Positions 27,622-36,567 of a DNA stretch of 64,000 bases are shown here, one piece after another. Position 1 is the stretch's first letter, and the number at the start of each line of letters is the position of its first letter. The position numbers and the translations under genes were made by a program. The notes under the pieces are model-generated. The model was given only the letters and a program-made list of their open reading frames with translations. It was not told the origin of the DNA and did no database searches. The stretch is from Lentisphaerota bacterium (lineage in GTDB: Bacteria; Verrucomicrobiota; Kiritimatiellia; UBA8416; JAIOPI01). Where the stretch lies: the NCBI GenBank assembly GCA_021413965.1, contig JAIOPI010000018.1, forward strand, positions 62,001 through 126,000, read 5' to 3'.

Positions 27622-28911
27622 CTACGAGGCGTACGCACGGCGCATTTCCTCGCCGATGATTCTCAATCCTTCGCGCACGACAGGCTCCGGCTGGGAGTAG
27701 TTGATGCGGATGCATTCATGGGCGTGCGGCCAGGGTGCCTCAAGGCCGTAGAAGAAATAGGACCCTGGTACAACCAGCACGCGTCGCCGCTTGAGGCGCT
27801 CGTAGAATTCGCGGCAGCCGATCGGCAAGCCGCGGCACCACAGCCAGAGAAACAAGGCCCCTTCGCATTCGTGGATGGCGTAGGGCAGGCTGGCATCGAA
27901 GTACTCGCGCGTCCACGCGAGGGCCTGGTCGCGCTTGGCCTGGTAGAAGGGCCGGATGATGTCGCGGCTGACCTGCATGATGCGGCCGCTTTCCAGCAGC
28001 GGGGCGACGAGCGCCTGCCCGACATTGCCGTTGGCCAGGCTCAACACGGCATTCATGGACGCGAGGGCGTCAATCCAGGGCTCGGCGGCGATGACGATGC
28101 CCGTGCGCGCGCCGGGCAGGCCCAGCTTCGACAGGCTCAGCGTGAAAATCACGTCCTCATCCCAGTAGGGCGCCACGTCGGTAAAGAGGATGTTCGGGAA
28201 CGGCGCACCGTAGGCATTGTCGATGATCAGCGGGATGCGGTGTTCCGTGGCGAGGGCCTTCAGTCCGAGCAATTCCGTGTCCGAGACCACGTTGCCAGTC
28301 GGATTCGTCGGCCGGGAAACGCAGATGCCGGCGACGTCCTTGCCGATCGCGAGCTGGTGGAAATCCACGTGATACTTGAACGTGTGGTCGTCGAGCATCG
28401 TGATCAGGGGCCGGCGGGCAGCGAACAGATCCGGTGTCAGGCCCTGGTCGGCGTAGCCGATATATTCGGGGACCAATGGCAGCAGGATCTTGCGCGGGAG
28501 GCCGTCGGCGGCGGGCCCGCCGATGAGATTGAAGAGCATGAAATGGGCGAGCTGGCTGCTGTTGGTGACGGCCACGTTTTCCGGCCCGATGGGCCAGTTG
28601 AACTCGTGTCGGAACCGGGCGGCGAGCGCGGTGAGGAACCGGGGGTTGCCCCGCGGGGAGTCGTAGTTGACGAGCATGCGGTCGAAGGCCCCGGGCTGGT
28701 GGAGCAGGGCCTGCATCTCCTCGCGCCAGATAGCCTGCACGGCGGGGATGGCCGCCGGGTTGCCGCCGCCCAACATGTGCAGGGAGGCCGAGCCGGACAT
28801 GGCCTGGCCGAGATCGTCCATCAGTTCCTCGATGCCGGAACCGAAGGCCAGTTTCTCGCCGATCGCGGACAGTCGGCCCTGCAGGTGCGCGCGCCGTTCC
28901 GCGGCGTTCAT
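27622..28911 (-). CDS. avtA: Valine--pyruvate aminotransferase (AvtA-like)
   Basis: 429 residues, the usual AvtA length. A class I aminotransferase with the AvtA-style start (FGSGIEELMDDLGQAM, HMLGGGNPAAIP). The PLP pocket shows SRPTNPTGNVVSDTEL, IDNAYGAPFPN and SLSKLGLPGARTGIVIA, where the Schiff-base lysine is the K of SLSKLG. It would interconvert valine or alanine with their keto acids. It is convergent with the coiled-coil gene and tandem with the propeller gene. Confidence 0.88.
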   Translation of the reverse strand: MNAAERRAHLQGRLSAIGEKLAFGSGIEELMDDLGQAMSGSASLHMLGGGNPAAIPAVQAIWREEMQALLHQPGAFDRMLVNYDSPRGNPRFLTALAARFRHEFNWPIGPENVAVTNSSQLAHFMLFNLIGGPAADGLPRKILLPLVPEYIGYADQGLTPDLFAARRPLITMLDDHTFKYHVDFHQLAIGKDVAGICVSRPTNPTGNVVSDTELLGLKALATEHRIPLIIDNAYGAPFPNILFTDVAPYWDEDVIFTLSLSKLGLPGARTGIVIAAEPWIDALASMNAVLSLANGNVGQALVAPLLESGRIMQVSRDIIRPFYQAKRDQALAWTREYFDASLPYAIHECEGALFLWLWCRGLPIGCREFYERLKRRRVLVVPGSYFFYGLEAPWPHAHECIRINYSQPEPVVREGLRIIGEEMRRAYAS

Positions 28912-28930
28912 GAGGCCACCCGGTTCGTCC

Positions 28931-30283
28931 TCACGTATGCACCATGACGCTTTTCATCCAGGCGCGGCCCGTGCCGCTGACAAAGAGCCGCACTTCCACG
29001 GCGGTGGCGGTGGGCGGGGCGACCGCTTCGACGCCATCCTGGGTCCAGTCCGTCGTGCCCGCGAACGTGTGGCCGCGGGGAATTTGCGGTGCGTCGTGAA
29101 TGGCGGCGCCGCGGCTGTCCACGAAGGCCAGTTGGAAGCAGGCGTGGCCGTCCAGGTCCTGGGTGCGGAGCTGGCCGGCAAGGTGATAAGTCAGGCCCGG
29201 GACGGCGCGGATGGTTTGTTGCAGGCAGAGCGCGCCGTGCCGGTCGTAGGCCAGGCCGGGGCAGGGGCGTGGCTGGGCCTGTTCGTCCCAGATGACCTCG
29301 CCGCCCCCCTCCGAGAAGCGCCGCATCAGGATCCAGTGCGCGGGCCACCCATCGGCGGCGCGCTCCTTGAAGGCGCCGTCCTTGAGGCGCGGGTAGATGG
29401 GGTTGGGATAGAGGTAATTGCGGAAGGCCCAGACCACGGTGCCCGCGGGGTCCACTTCCAGCACTTGGTGGCCCTGCTGGTCTGCAATCAGCACGTTGCC
29501 GCCTGCCAGCGGTTCGGCCGTGTAGAACTTGGCGAAGTAGTCGACTTGAAAGCACCAGACGGTGTCGCCGGCGGGGGTCACTTCGATCACGCGGCTGTTC
29601 TTGGAGTCCGTGATGAGGGTATTGCCGTTCGACAGGCGGCGCGCGTGGCGTGGCCAGTTGAGCATGGCCGCGGAGCCGTCGCCATAGGACCAGGCGATCG
29701 TTCCGCCGGGTGTGATCTCGATGATGCGGTTGGCGTCCGAGTCCGCCAGCAGCACATTGCCGTTGGGCAGCGGTTCGGCGTTGTGAGGATGGCGGATGTC
29801 GGCGCCGTACTGCCAGAGGACGCGGCCCGTGTGGTCGATGGTGAGGCAACGGTTGTTGTTGCGGTCGGTGATCAGCAGGTTGCCGTCGGCCAGTTCGAGG
29901 GCGTTGTTGGGATAGGAGAGCCGGGTGCCGTCCGAGAGCCGGCCGGTGCCGCCCTGGAACTGGTCCGAGGAGAACGCGATCTGACCGTCGGGGGTCACTT
30001 CGATCACGCGGTCGTTGGTGGTGTCGGCCACGAGGGTCCGGCCGTTGCGCATGCGCACGGCGCTATGGACGAAGCGCAGGCCTCCGTGGAAATTCCACAC
30101 GATCTGGCCGCGGGGGTCGACTTCGATGACCTCCGCGCCGGTTCCGATCTCGTCGCCGGCGTCGGCGATGAGCGTGTTGCCATTGGGCAGACGCACGGCG
30201 GTGCAGGGCAGTTCCAAGACGCCCGGCAGACCGCGCGGGAGGCCGAGGGCGGTGAGGCGATCAGCAGCAGTGCCTGTGCTCAT
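28931..30283 (-). CDS. Six-bladed beta-propeller protein
   Basis: 450 residues. Six repeats of about 45-60 residues share the pattern (N)G(N)TLIAD...N-R-V-I-E-V-x-P-x-G-x-I-V-W, for example NGNTLIADAGDEI, DGNLLITDRNNNRCL and GGNVLIADQQGHQVLEV. These are NHL/PQQ-like propeller blades. The last about 140 residues (from GLAYDRHGAL) look like a carbohydrate-binding-type beta sandwich (TYHLAGQLRTQDLDG). No signal peptide is visible, so it may act in the cytoplasm or use another route. No catalytic residues were recognised. Confidence 0.82.
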   Translation of the reverse strand: MSTGTAADRLTALGLPRGLPGVLELPCTAVRLPNGNTLIADAGDEIGTGAEVIEVDPRGQIVWNFHGGLRFVHSAVRMRNGRTLVADTTNDRVIEVTPDGQIAFSSDQFQGGTGRLSDGTRLSYPNNALELADGNLLITDRNNNRCLTIDHTGRVLWQYGADIRHPHNAEPLPNGNVLLADSDANRIIEITPGGTIAWSYGDGSAAMLNWPRHARRLSNGNTLITDSKNSRVIEVTPAGDTVWCFQVDYFAKFYTAEPLAGGNVLIADQQGHQVLEVDPAGTVVWAFRNYLYPNPIYPRLKDGAFKERAADGWPAHWILMRRFSEGGGEVIWDEQAQPRPCPGLAYDRHGALCLQQTIRAVPGLTYHLAGQLRTQDLDGHACFQLAFVDSRGAAIHDAPQIPRGHTFAGTTDWTQDGVEAVAPPTATAVEVRLFVSGTGRAWMKSVMVHT

Positions 30284-30334
30284 GGGATAGCATTTCTGAA
30301 GCAGGTCAGTGTGTGGTCACGGCCACGACACCTT

Positions 30335-31150
30335 CTACATATACCCCAGGCTGCGCAGTTTGGCCATCAGGCCTTCTTTGTCCTGGCGGCGCCCGCCGCG
30401 CTCGGTGGTATTTTCGAGGTCCTGCTCCCAGGCTGGGACATCGGTGGTCTTGGAGGTGGTGATCCGGGCCCCGAGCGAGCGGAAGCCCTGCGAATAGAGG
30501 CTGGCGTACGGGATTCCGAGGAGGCGGGTGACGTCCCAGATGTCGCGCTCGACAAAATGCAGGAGGGGATGGATCCGGTCATGCGCCGGCGAGTACGGCG
30601 TCTTGGGGCGCGGGCTGAAATAGGTTTCGTTCTGGCGCGCCTGCTGCTCGTCCCAGCGGATGCCGGCAAAGAAAGCGGCGACGCCTTTTTTCTCGAGGTA
30701 GTTATTGAGCGTCGCGGTCTTCATCAGGTGGTTGCCGACGTAGGACTCGGGCTCGTAGGCAAACGTGTCCTCCTCGTAGCCCAGGCGTTCCACCTCGGCG
30801 CGGTTGCGCGCGTTCAGGTCAGCCACGCGCACCGCCGCGCCCAGTTTGCCGCCCGCGGCGCGCGACACGTCGTCGTTGTGAATGATGTCCAGCGTGAGGC
30901 CCCAGGCGCGCACGTGGGTGTCAAGGAAGGCGCGCACTTCGGGGAACATGTCGCCCTCATCGATGCAGAAGCAGGTGGGGATGGGGTGCCCGTCGGCCAG
31001 GCAGACCGTGCGAATGAGCCAAAGCATGACCGTGCTGTCCTTGCCGCCGGTCCAGGACACCGCCACCTTCTCCGCCGGGTACTTCTGGAACGCCTCGCGG
31101 ATGACCTTTTCACTGTCGGCGATCTTCTTTTTCAGCAGGGCTTCGCTCAT
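30335..31150 (-). CDS. PAPS-reductase-family PP-loop protein (CysD/CysH-like)
   Basis: 271 residues from the ATG at 31150, which has AAGGAGAG just upstream. The PP-loop is at about residues 29-37 (SWTGGKDST). The C-terminal part has HPLLHFVERDIWDVTRLLGIPYASLYSQGF, resembling the PAPS reductase/sulfate adenylyltransferase small-subunit fold. The redox-active CysH cysteine motif near the C-terminus is absent, so it is closer to CysD; no cysN is in the window. It might adenylate sulfate or another oxyanion or acceptor. Substrate unknown. Confidence 0.8.
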   Translation of the reverse strand: MSEALLKKKIADSEKVIREAFQKYPAEKVAVSWTGGKDSTVMLWLIRTVCLADGHPIPTCFCIDEGDMFPEVRAFLDTHVRAWGLTLDIIHNDDVSRAAGGKLGAAVRVADLNARNRAEVERLGYEEDTFAYEPESYVGNHLMKTATLNNYLEKKGVAAFFAGIRWDEQQARQNETYFSPRPKTPYSPAHDRIHPLLHFVERDIWDVTRLLGIPYASLYSQGFRSLGARITTSKTTDVPAWEQDLENTTERGGRRQDKEGLMAKLRSLGYM

Positions 31151-31406
31151 GGCTCTCCTTGTTTGCGTTCGGGATTTAGTAGCACACATGGAGGGGCCTG
31201 GGATAAGCGTTTTTGTTGTAGAATTTCCAGAGGCGATCGGCCCGTTCGCCTGGCGGCTCAGGCGGCCGGGCATGTATTTGGTGGGGATGTGGTGCAGGCC
31301 CTGGCGGGCCTTTTCTTATTGCCTCTGCCAGACCGCGTTCGTATGTTTACTTTCGCAGTCAGGAATGGGGTGGCGGGCCTTCCGGCAATTACACGGGGTT
31401 CACGTT
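31151..31406. promoter_or_regulatory. Divergent intergenic region
   Basis: 256 bases between the minus-strand PP-loop gene and the plus-strand URO-D cluster. A T-rich patch (GCGTTTTTGTTGTAGAATTT, about 31208-31227) could hold a promoter for either side. No inverted repeat operator was recognised. Confidence 0.35.
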
Positions 31407-32495
31407 ATGGCGGTAACACTGAGCGGGCGGGAGCGTGTCGTGCGCGCGCTGGAGCGGCGCGATCACGACCGTGTGCCTCGGCACGAAACCCTGTGGCCCG
31501 AAACCATCGCGCGCTGGCGCGAGCAGGGGCTGGATGGCGATGCCGATCGCGTGCGCGAGCGGCTGGGCTCCGACCTGGCCTTCACCTTGTGGAGCTGGCC
31601 GGTGCCGTTTCCGGGACGCGAGGACGTGCTGGAGGAAACGGACGAGACGAAGCTCGTGCGCGGGCCCATGGGCAAGATTGAGCGCCTGTGGAAGCACAAG
31701 TCCGGCACGCCCGAGCACGTGTCCTTCGACTGCAGCAGCCGGGAGAAATGGCTGGATGTCTACAAGCCCGCGCTGCAGGCGGCGCCCGTGCACATCGAGC
31801 TCGACAAGGCGCTGACCCGCTTCAAGGCGGCGCGCGCCAAGGGGCGCTTCACCTACCTTGCCGGCATTGAATCGTTCGAAGGCATCCGCCAGCTCATGGG
31901 CGACGTCGTGACGCTGATGGGGATGGTCGAGGAGCCGGACTGGATCCAGGACATGTCGCAGGTGTACACCGACCTGATCCTGCGCGATTTTCAAGCCGCC
32001 GTGGACGCGGGCGTCACGGCCGATGCCGTCTGGGTTTTCGGCGACATGGGGTACAACTCCGGGCCCTTCTTCGCGCCCGCCATGTACCGCGACATCATCT
32101 GGCCCGACCACCGGCGCATCGGCGACTGGGCCAAGGCGCGGGGGATGAAATACATCTACCACACGGACGGCGACGTGCGGCAGTTGATTCCGATCCTGCT
32201 GGAAGCCGGCATCGATTGCCTGCAGCCCCTCGAAGCCAAGGCCTGCATGGACATTCGCGAACTGGTGCCCAAGTACCAGCGCCGCGTGAGCTACTTCGGC
32301 AACATGGACATGACCGTGATGCTGACCAACGACCGCGCGGCCCTGGAGGCGGAAGTGCGGGCCAAGCTGGCGGCCGGCATGTCGATCCAGGGGTACATTG
32401 CCCACTCCGATCACTCGGTCCCGCCGCAGGTGACATGGGACACCTACCAGTTCTACATCCAGCTGCTTGACCAGTACGGAAACTACGCCACATGA
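31407..32495 (+). CDS. URO-D-family (MtaA/CmuA-like) methyltransferase
   Basis: 362 residues from the ATG at 31407; the open frame extends far upstream without coding character. The protein belongs to the uroporphyrinogen-decarboxylase superfamily: GRERVVRALERRDHDRVPRHE at the start, then DAVWVFGDMGYNSGPFFAP, MKYIYHTDGDVRQLIPILLEAGIDCLQPLE and a C-terminal GMSIQGYIAHSDHSVPP. PVC-type genomes carry many such proteins, thought to be methylcorrinoid:cofactor methyltransferases rather than haem enzymes. The HTDGD region is the expected zinc/substrate site in the methyltransferase branch. First of three tandem relatives; it overlaps the next gene by four bases. Confidence 0.85.
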   Translation: MAVTLSGRERVVRALERRDHDRVPRHETLWPETIARWREQGLDGDADRVRERLGSDLAFTLWSWPVPFPGREDVLEETDETKLVRGPMGKIERLWKHKSGTPEHVSFDCSSREKWLDVYKPALQAAPVHIELDKALTRFKAARAKGRFTYLAGIESFEGIRQLMGDVVTLMGMVEEPDWIQDMSQVYTDLILRDFQAAVDAGVTADAVWVFGDMGYNSGPFFAPAMYRDIIWPDHRRIGDWAKARGMKYIYHTDGDVRQLIPILLEAGIDCLQPLEAKACMDIRELVPKYQRRVSYFGNMDMTVMLTNDRAALEAEVRAKLAAGMSIQGYIAHSDHSVPPQVTWDTYQFYIQLLDQYGNYAT

Positions 32496-33598
32496 CGATA
32501 TCTGCTTCGACCGACAGCCGCACACGCCCGGCCGCGCCGCCATCCGGCATGACGCCGCGCGAGCGCTGGCTCGCCATCCTGGAGCGCCGCGCGCCGGATC
32601 GCATTCCGACTGACATCTGGGCCACGAAAGAGGTGTACACGGCGCTCTTCCAGCACTTCGGCACGGAGAACTACGACGTGCTCTGGCGCCGGCTGCACAT
32701 CGACCGCCCGCGGCAACTGGGCGCCCCGCACCGCACGGGCCAGTTTCCGACCGATCCCGAGCGCGACATGTGGGGCGTCGCGTATCGCACCATCCGCTAC
32801 GAGACCGGCGACTACGCGGAATCGCAGGACCCGCCCATGGCGGCGTTCACCACGGTGGATGAAATCCGGAACTTCCCGTGGCCCAGCCCGGACGACTACG
32901 ACTACGCCGTGGTGCGCGATGCCGTGGCCGCGGATGACGGCTACCGCATCCTGCAGGCCGGCAGCTACGAGCCGTTCCTGCTGATGTGCAAGCTGCGCGG
33001 CATCGAGCAGGGCTTCGCCGACCTCGCGATGAATCCGGAAATCGCCGATGCGATTCTGGGCCGCCTTTTCGAGTTCTTCTACGAGCAGAACCGGCGCCTG
33101 TTCGACGCCGGCGGCGGCCGGATCAAGCTCACGTACGTGGCGGAAGATCTGGGCGGCCAGCAGTCGCCACTGATGAGTCTCCCCATGTACCGGCGCTACT
33201 TCCGCGCCAATCAGAAGCGCATGGCGGACCTCGCGCGCCAGCACGGCGTGCATGTGATTTATCACACGGATGGCGCGGCCCGGCTCTTCCTGCCGGACCT
33301 CATCGATGAGGTGGGCATTGAAGTGCTGAACCCCCTGCAATGGCGCTGCCCCGGCATGGAGCGCGAGGGCCTGGTGCGTGACTTTGGCGGCCGCATCGCG
33401 TTTCATGGCGGCATGGACAACCAGCAGACCATGCCGTTCGGCACGGTGGATGACGTCACGGCCGAGGTGCGGGAGAATCTCGAGATCTTCCGCCAGGCGC
33501 GCTGGATCTGCGCGCCCTGCCACAACCTGCAGGCTGTGACGCCGATCGCCAACATCATTGCCATGTACGACACGATCCACGAACTGGGAGCGCGCTAG
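32492..33598 (+). CDS. URO-D-family methyltransferase
   Basis: 368 residues, starting with ATGA overlap from the previous gene. The same superfamily: MTPRERWLAILERRAPDRIPTDIW at the start, YVAEDLGGQQSPLMSLPMYRRYF centrally and HVIYHTDGAARLFLPDLIDEVGIEVLNPLQ, with CPGME and GGMDNQQTMPFGTVDDV in the C-terminal part. It resembles a cofactor methyltransferase of the MtaA group rather than HemE, which has a different N-terminal substrate loop. The tight overlap suggests joint use with its neighbours. Substrate unknown. Confidence 0.85.
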   Translation: MTISASTDSRTRPAAPPSGMTPRERWLAILERRAPDRIPTDIWATKEVYTALFQHFGTENYDVLWRRLHIDRPRQLGAPHRTGQFPTDPERDMWGVAYRTIRYETGDYAESQDPPMAAFTTVDEIRNFPWPSPDDYDYAVVRDAVAADDGYRILQAGSYEPFLLMCKLRGIEQGFADLAMNPEIADAILGRLFEFFYEQNRRLFDAGGGRIKLTYVAEDLGGQQSPLMSLPMYRRYFRANQKRMADLARQHGVHVIYHTDGAARLFLPDLIDEVGIEVLNPLQWRCPGMEREGLVRDFGGRIAFHGGMDNQQTMPFGTVDDVTAEVRENLEIFRQARWICAPCHNLQAVTPIANIIAMYDTIHELGAR

Positions 33599-33705
33599 CC
33601 CATGTCGGCGCCCGCTCTCGTCAGCGCTCGCGACCGGGACAACTTGCGTGGCCGGCCATCTTCCGCTCCTTTGTGCCTGAGCGAGTAAGACTGGATGACA
33701 ACCGC

Positions 33706-34836
33706 ATGAGCCTGACCAAGCGCGACAACCTTCGCAACGTCCTGACCGGTGGCGAACCTGCCTGGGTGCCCTTCGCCCTGAACTTCGCCCAGTGGTTCGG
33801 GCATCACCGCACGTTTGGGACCCTGCCGGTGGACCTGCGCGGATGCGCCTCCTACATTCAGGCGATGAAAGTGCTGGGGTGCGACATCTTTTCGCGCAAT
33901 CTGGATGGCGGCTATCGCGAGCGCGACACCTTGCTCAAAGCGCGCGAACACGACGTGAGCGCGTCCACCGGTTCCCGGCGGACGATCACCTATGAGACGC
34001 CGTACGGCACCCTGCAGATGGTCCGCCAGCAACAGGTGGCGCTCAGCACGTCGCACGAGGAGGAACACTTCGTCAAGGACTGGGACCGCGACGGCGATGC
34101 CTTTCGCTACCTGCTGGACCAGCGCGTGTACGAGTGGGACGAGGCGGTCTTCGATGCGGTCGATCGCGAGGTGGGGGATGACGGGCTGGTCAACGTGCCG
34201 GTGGCGTGCACGCCGCTGAAGATGCTGCACAATCAGTTCGGGCTCGCCTACAGCTGCCTGTTCGTGGTGGATCATCCCGAGGCGGCGCAGTCCATCTGCG
34301 ACCTGTACTGGGCCAAGCTGCGGCCGCTGCTGCAGCGGCTGGCCGCGCATCCGCGTGTAGCGTCGGTCATTCTCATGGATAACGTGGACACGCCGTTCTA
34401 TCCGCCGGCGCTGGCCCGCCTCTACTGGGCGCCCTATGTCAAGGAAGCCGCGGCGCTGATGCGCGCGAACGGCAAATATTTGTTTGTGCACGCCTGCGGC
34501 AAGCTGGCCGGCCTGAGCCCGATCTTTGCGGACTGCCGGGTGACGGGGCTGGAAGGGGTGGCGCACCCGCCGCTGGCCGATTGGACCGCGCCTGCCGCGC
34601 AGGCGTGCCACCCGGATTTCATCTTCATGGGCGGGTTCGGCGCCCACGAGCAGGAGTCCATGGGCGACGCGGAAGTGCGCGCCTTTTACGCCGGCTATCT
34701 GGCGCGCGCCAGCCGCCGTCGATTCATTTTCAGCTCGTCCTGCCAGACGTCCATCCATACGCCGTGGGACCGCATCAAGCTGGTGCGCGACATCTGCCGG
34801 GCGTGGGGTGGGGCGCCAACCGGAGCGTCGGCATGA
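33706..34836 (+). CDS. URO-D-family methyltransferase-like protein
   Basis: 376 residues from the ATG at 33706. More diverged than its two neighbours. It begins SLTKRDNLRNVLTGGEPAWVPFA, and the C-terminal half keeps a URO-D-like pattern: SVILMDNVDTPFYPPALARLYWAPYVKEAAALMRANGKYLFVHACGKLAGL with a HACGK segment, then GLEGVAHPPLADW and FIFSSSCQTSIHTPWD. The HAC and SSSC segments could bind zinc or a corrinoid substrate. It starts 107 bases after the second URO-D gene and overlaps the radical SAM gene by four bases. Confidence 0.75.
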   Translation: MSLTKRDNLRNVLTGGEPAWVPFALNFAQWFGHHRTFGTLPVDLRGCASYIQAMKVLGCDIFSRNLDGGYRERDTLLKAREHDVSASTGSRRTITYETPYGTLQMVRQQQVALSTSHEEEHFVKDWDRDGDAFRYLLDQRVYEWDEAVFDAVDREVGDDGLVNVPVACTPLKMLHNQFGLAYSCLFVVDHPEAAQSICDLYWAKLRPLLQRLAAHPRVASVILMDNVDTPFYPPALARLYWAPYVKEAAALMRANGKYLFVHACGKLAGLSPIFADCRVTGLEGVAHPPLADWTAPAAQACHPDFIFMGGFGAHEQESMGDAEVRAFYAGYLARASRRRFIFSSSCQTSIHTPWDRIKLVRDICRAWGGAPTGASA

Positions 34837-35735
34837 CGGACTCCACACCCTTCAGTGGCGCCGGTCCTGAGGCTGAGATGGGCAAGCTCTTCCGCTCGCA
34901 CAGCCGCTCCTGGAGCGACTTTCAGTACGTGTATCCCGTCATCAGCCGCCGCAGCCAGGGGCTTTCGGTGGGCATCAATCTGAACCTCGACCGGGTCTGC
35001 AATTTCAACTGTGTCTATTGCCAGGTCGACCGCAAGGACCCGGCGCGCGCCGCGTCGGTCGATCTCGGGGTCCTGCAGGCCGAACTGGGGCGCATCCTGG
35101 ACATGGTGCTGGCCCCGACGTTCTGGGACGAAGGCCCCTTTGCGGGCGCGAACGCTGACTATCGGCGCCTGGACAACATTGCGTTTTCCGGGGACGGCGA
35201 GCCGACGTTGTGCCGCTGGTTCACGCAGGCCGTGGCGCTCGCGGCGGTGGCCAAGAGCCAGCGCGGGCTGGACGACGTGAAGCTGGTGCTGATCACCAAT
35301 GCCAGCCAGTTGCAGCTTCCGAGCGTGGAGCCGGCCCTGCGGCTGCTGGATCGCTACCAAGGCGAAGTCTGGGCCAAGCTGGACGCGGGCAGCGAGAAGG
35401 CCTACCGCGGAATCAACCGGTCGCGCGTGCCGTTTGAGGTCATTCTGGACAACTTGGTAACGGCGGGACAGAAGCGGCCGCTGGTGATACAGACGATGGT
35501 CCTGCACGTCGAGGGCCAGCCGGTGGCGACGGCGGCCTTTGACGACTATCTGGACTGTCTCGACCTGCTGCGCCGGCGAGGCTGCCGGATCTCGCGGGTG
35601 CAGCTCTACACGATTGCCCGCGCGCCGGCCGAGACGTGGGTGGCGCCGCTGAGCGACGTCGAACTGGACGCCCTGGCCGCGCGCTTCCGGGCCCGCCAGC
35701 CCGAGCTGCCGGTCCGCGTGTACTACGCGGTATAA
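34833..35735 (+). CDS. Radical SAM protein
   Basis: 300 residues from the ATG at 34833, overlapping the previous stop as ATGA. The cluster-binding motif CNFNCVYC is in the N-terminal third, followed by the SAM-binding FSGDGEPTLCRWF and ITNASQLQLPS. The KLDAGSEKAYRGINRSRVPFE segment matches a conserved subgroup of radical SAM proteins of unknown substrate. Co-translation with the URO-D-type genes suggests a supporting or modifying role in the same pathway. The reaction is unknown. Confidence 0.88.
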   Translation: MTDSTPFSGAGPEAEMGKLFRSHSRSWSDFQYVYPVISRRSQGLSVGINLNLDRVCNFNCVYCQVDRKDPARAASVDLGVLQAELGRILDMVLAPTFWDEGPFAGANADYRRLDNIAFSGDGEPTLCRWFTQAVALAAVAKSQRGLDDVKLVLITNASQLQLPSVEPALRLLDRYQGEVWAKLDAGSEKAYRGINRSRVPFEVILDNLVTAGQKRPLVIQTMVLHVEGQPVATAAFDDYLDCLDLLRRRGCRISRVQLYTIARAPAETWVAPLSDVELDALAARFRARQPELPVRVYYAV

Positions 35736-35749
35736 ACGGACGCGCCCCG

Positions 35750-36079
35750 TCAACTCGCCGGGCTTGCGGCTGCGTCCCAGCCCCGTTCCCCGGGAAAGAC
35801 GTTGTCAAACCAGATGGCCCGGCGGTCTTCCGCCATCATTTCGGCCACTGTGTCTCGCCAGAGGCGGTAGTGAGCCGTCTCCTTGTGCCGCGCCGGATCC
35901 TGTGCCGTGCGGTAGACCTCCACGAGCACGAACCGCGTGGGATCCTGGCGGTCCTGCATGACATCGAAGCGCGCGACGCCGGGCTCGCGCAGGCTGGCGC
36001 GCGCATTGGCCACGGTGGCCGCCTTGAAGTCGTCGATCTGCGCCGCCTTGACGTGCACATGAACATGTACAATCTGCAT
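35750..36079 (-). CDS. Antibiotic-biosynthesis-monooxygenase-fold protein (ABM/LsrG-like)
   Basis: 109 residues from the ATG at 36079. It has the short ferredoxin-like ABM pattern: [47 protein letters not shown] and [14 protein letters not shown]. The His in HKETAHY is typical. Small ABM proteins act as heme- or flavin-free monooxygenases or isomerases on diverse substrates, so nothing specific is assigned. It is convergent with the radical SAM gene and is the last conventional gene before the accessory island. Confidence 0.85.
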   Translation of the reverse strand: MQIVHVHVHVKAAQIDDFKAATVANARASLREPGVARFDVMQDRQDPTRFVLVEVYRTAQDPARHKETAHYRLWRDTVAEMMAEDRRAIWFDNVFPGERGWDAAASPAS

Positions 36080-36185
36080 GTGGCCTCCTGCGGGCAACCC
36101 GTGTTGGGCTGTCCCTTCCCGCGAGCGAGAGCCTAGCGCGAAGGCGCCGGACGGGCCATGCCAAAGAGGGGCCGCGGAGTAAGGG

Positions 36186-36285
36186 GCCAGTTACGGGAGG
36201 GTGTTAACGGCGGAGACCGCCGTCTCCAAGCTCTGGAGCCGGCCGTCCCGGCCGGTTTCCGCCTGCGCACCCTCCCGTAACTGGC
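36186..36285. repeat. Branched palindromic element with 18-bp perfect arms
   Basis: GCCAGTTACGGGAGGGTG (36186-36203) is the exact reverse complement of 36268-36285. Inside are two further perfect stems: GGAGAC/GTCTCC (36212-36217, 36222-36227) and CCGGCC/GGCCGG (36239-36244, 36250-36255). The whole can fold into a stem closing two hairpins. It resembles a REP/MITE-like mobile palindrome; no transposase is adjacent. Confidence 0.75.
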
Positions 36286-36486
36286 GCACTACGCCGCGGA
36301 CCAGAATCCGCTTGCCCTGCCGCCGCTGCACTCCTACATTTCGATCGACCGGGCCGCACGCCCCGCGCCGGGCGAGCCGGCACAACCGCCGCGTGGCCCG
36401 CCCTGCCGGGCCACCGGCAGATGGTGAGAAGCGCATGACCACAACGGCCCCCGCCCCACGCCACCGCGATAGGCCCACGGCCGCCT

Positions 36487-36541
36487 ATCCCGCCAATGCC
36501 AATACCCGGATAGGCCAACGTCGATCTATGTAGAGTTCGGC
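36487..36541 (+). repeat. Cassette-array head repeat, copy 1 (attI/attC-like core)
   Basis: Bases 36487-36524 match 56283-56320 at 37 of 38 positions. The element ends in GGCCAAC (36513-36519), a small TCTA/TAGA hairpin and GTTCGGC (36535-36541), the form of an integron recombination core. A cassette-like gene follows immediately. An upstream GATAGGC/GCCTATC inverted repeat (about 36468-36488) is less well kept in copy 2. Confidence 0.7.
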
Positions 36542-36567
36542 ACAACAAAATGGGGAGGATAGCGCAA

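Larger units (their letters stand above)
36080..36567. other. Non-coding stretch at the left edge of the accessory island
   Basis: 488 bases holding a branched palindrome (36186-36285), a GC-rich spacer in which nothing is recognised, and a 38-bp repeat with a terminal hairpin (36487-36541). The 110-codon open frame across it (36201-36533) is arginine-rich, spans both repeat elements and is rejected. Confidence 0.6.

Noticed and set aside
36095..36105. GTTGGGC core near the ABM gene as an attC end
   Set aside because: No complementary left core within a suitable distance; it lies at the 5' side of a minus-strand gene.
36201..36533. 110-codon frame over the palindrome and head repeat
   Set aside because: Lies across two repeat elements and is Arg-rich.
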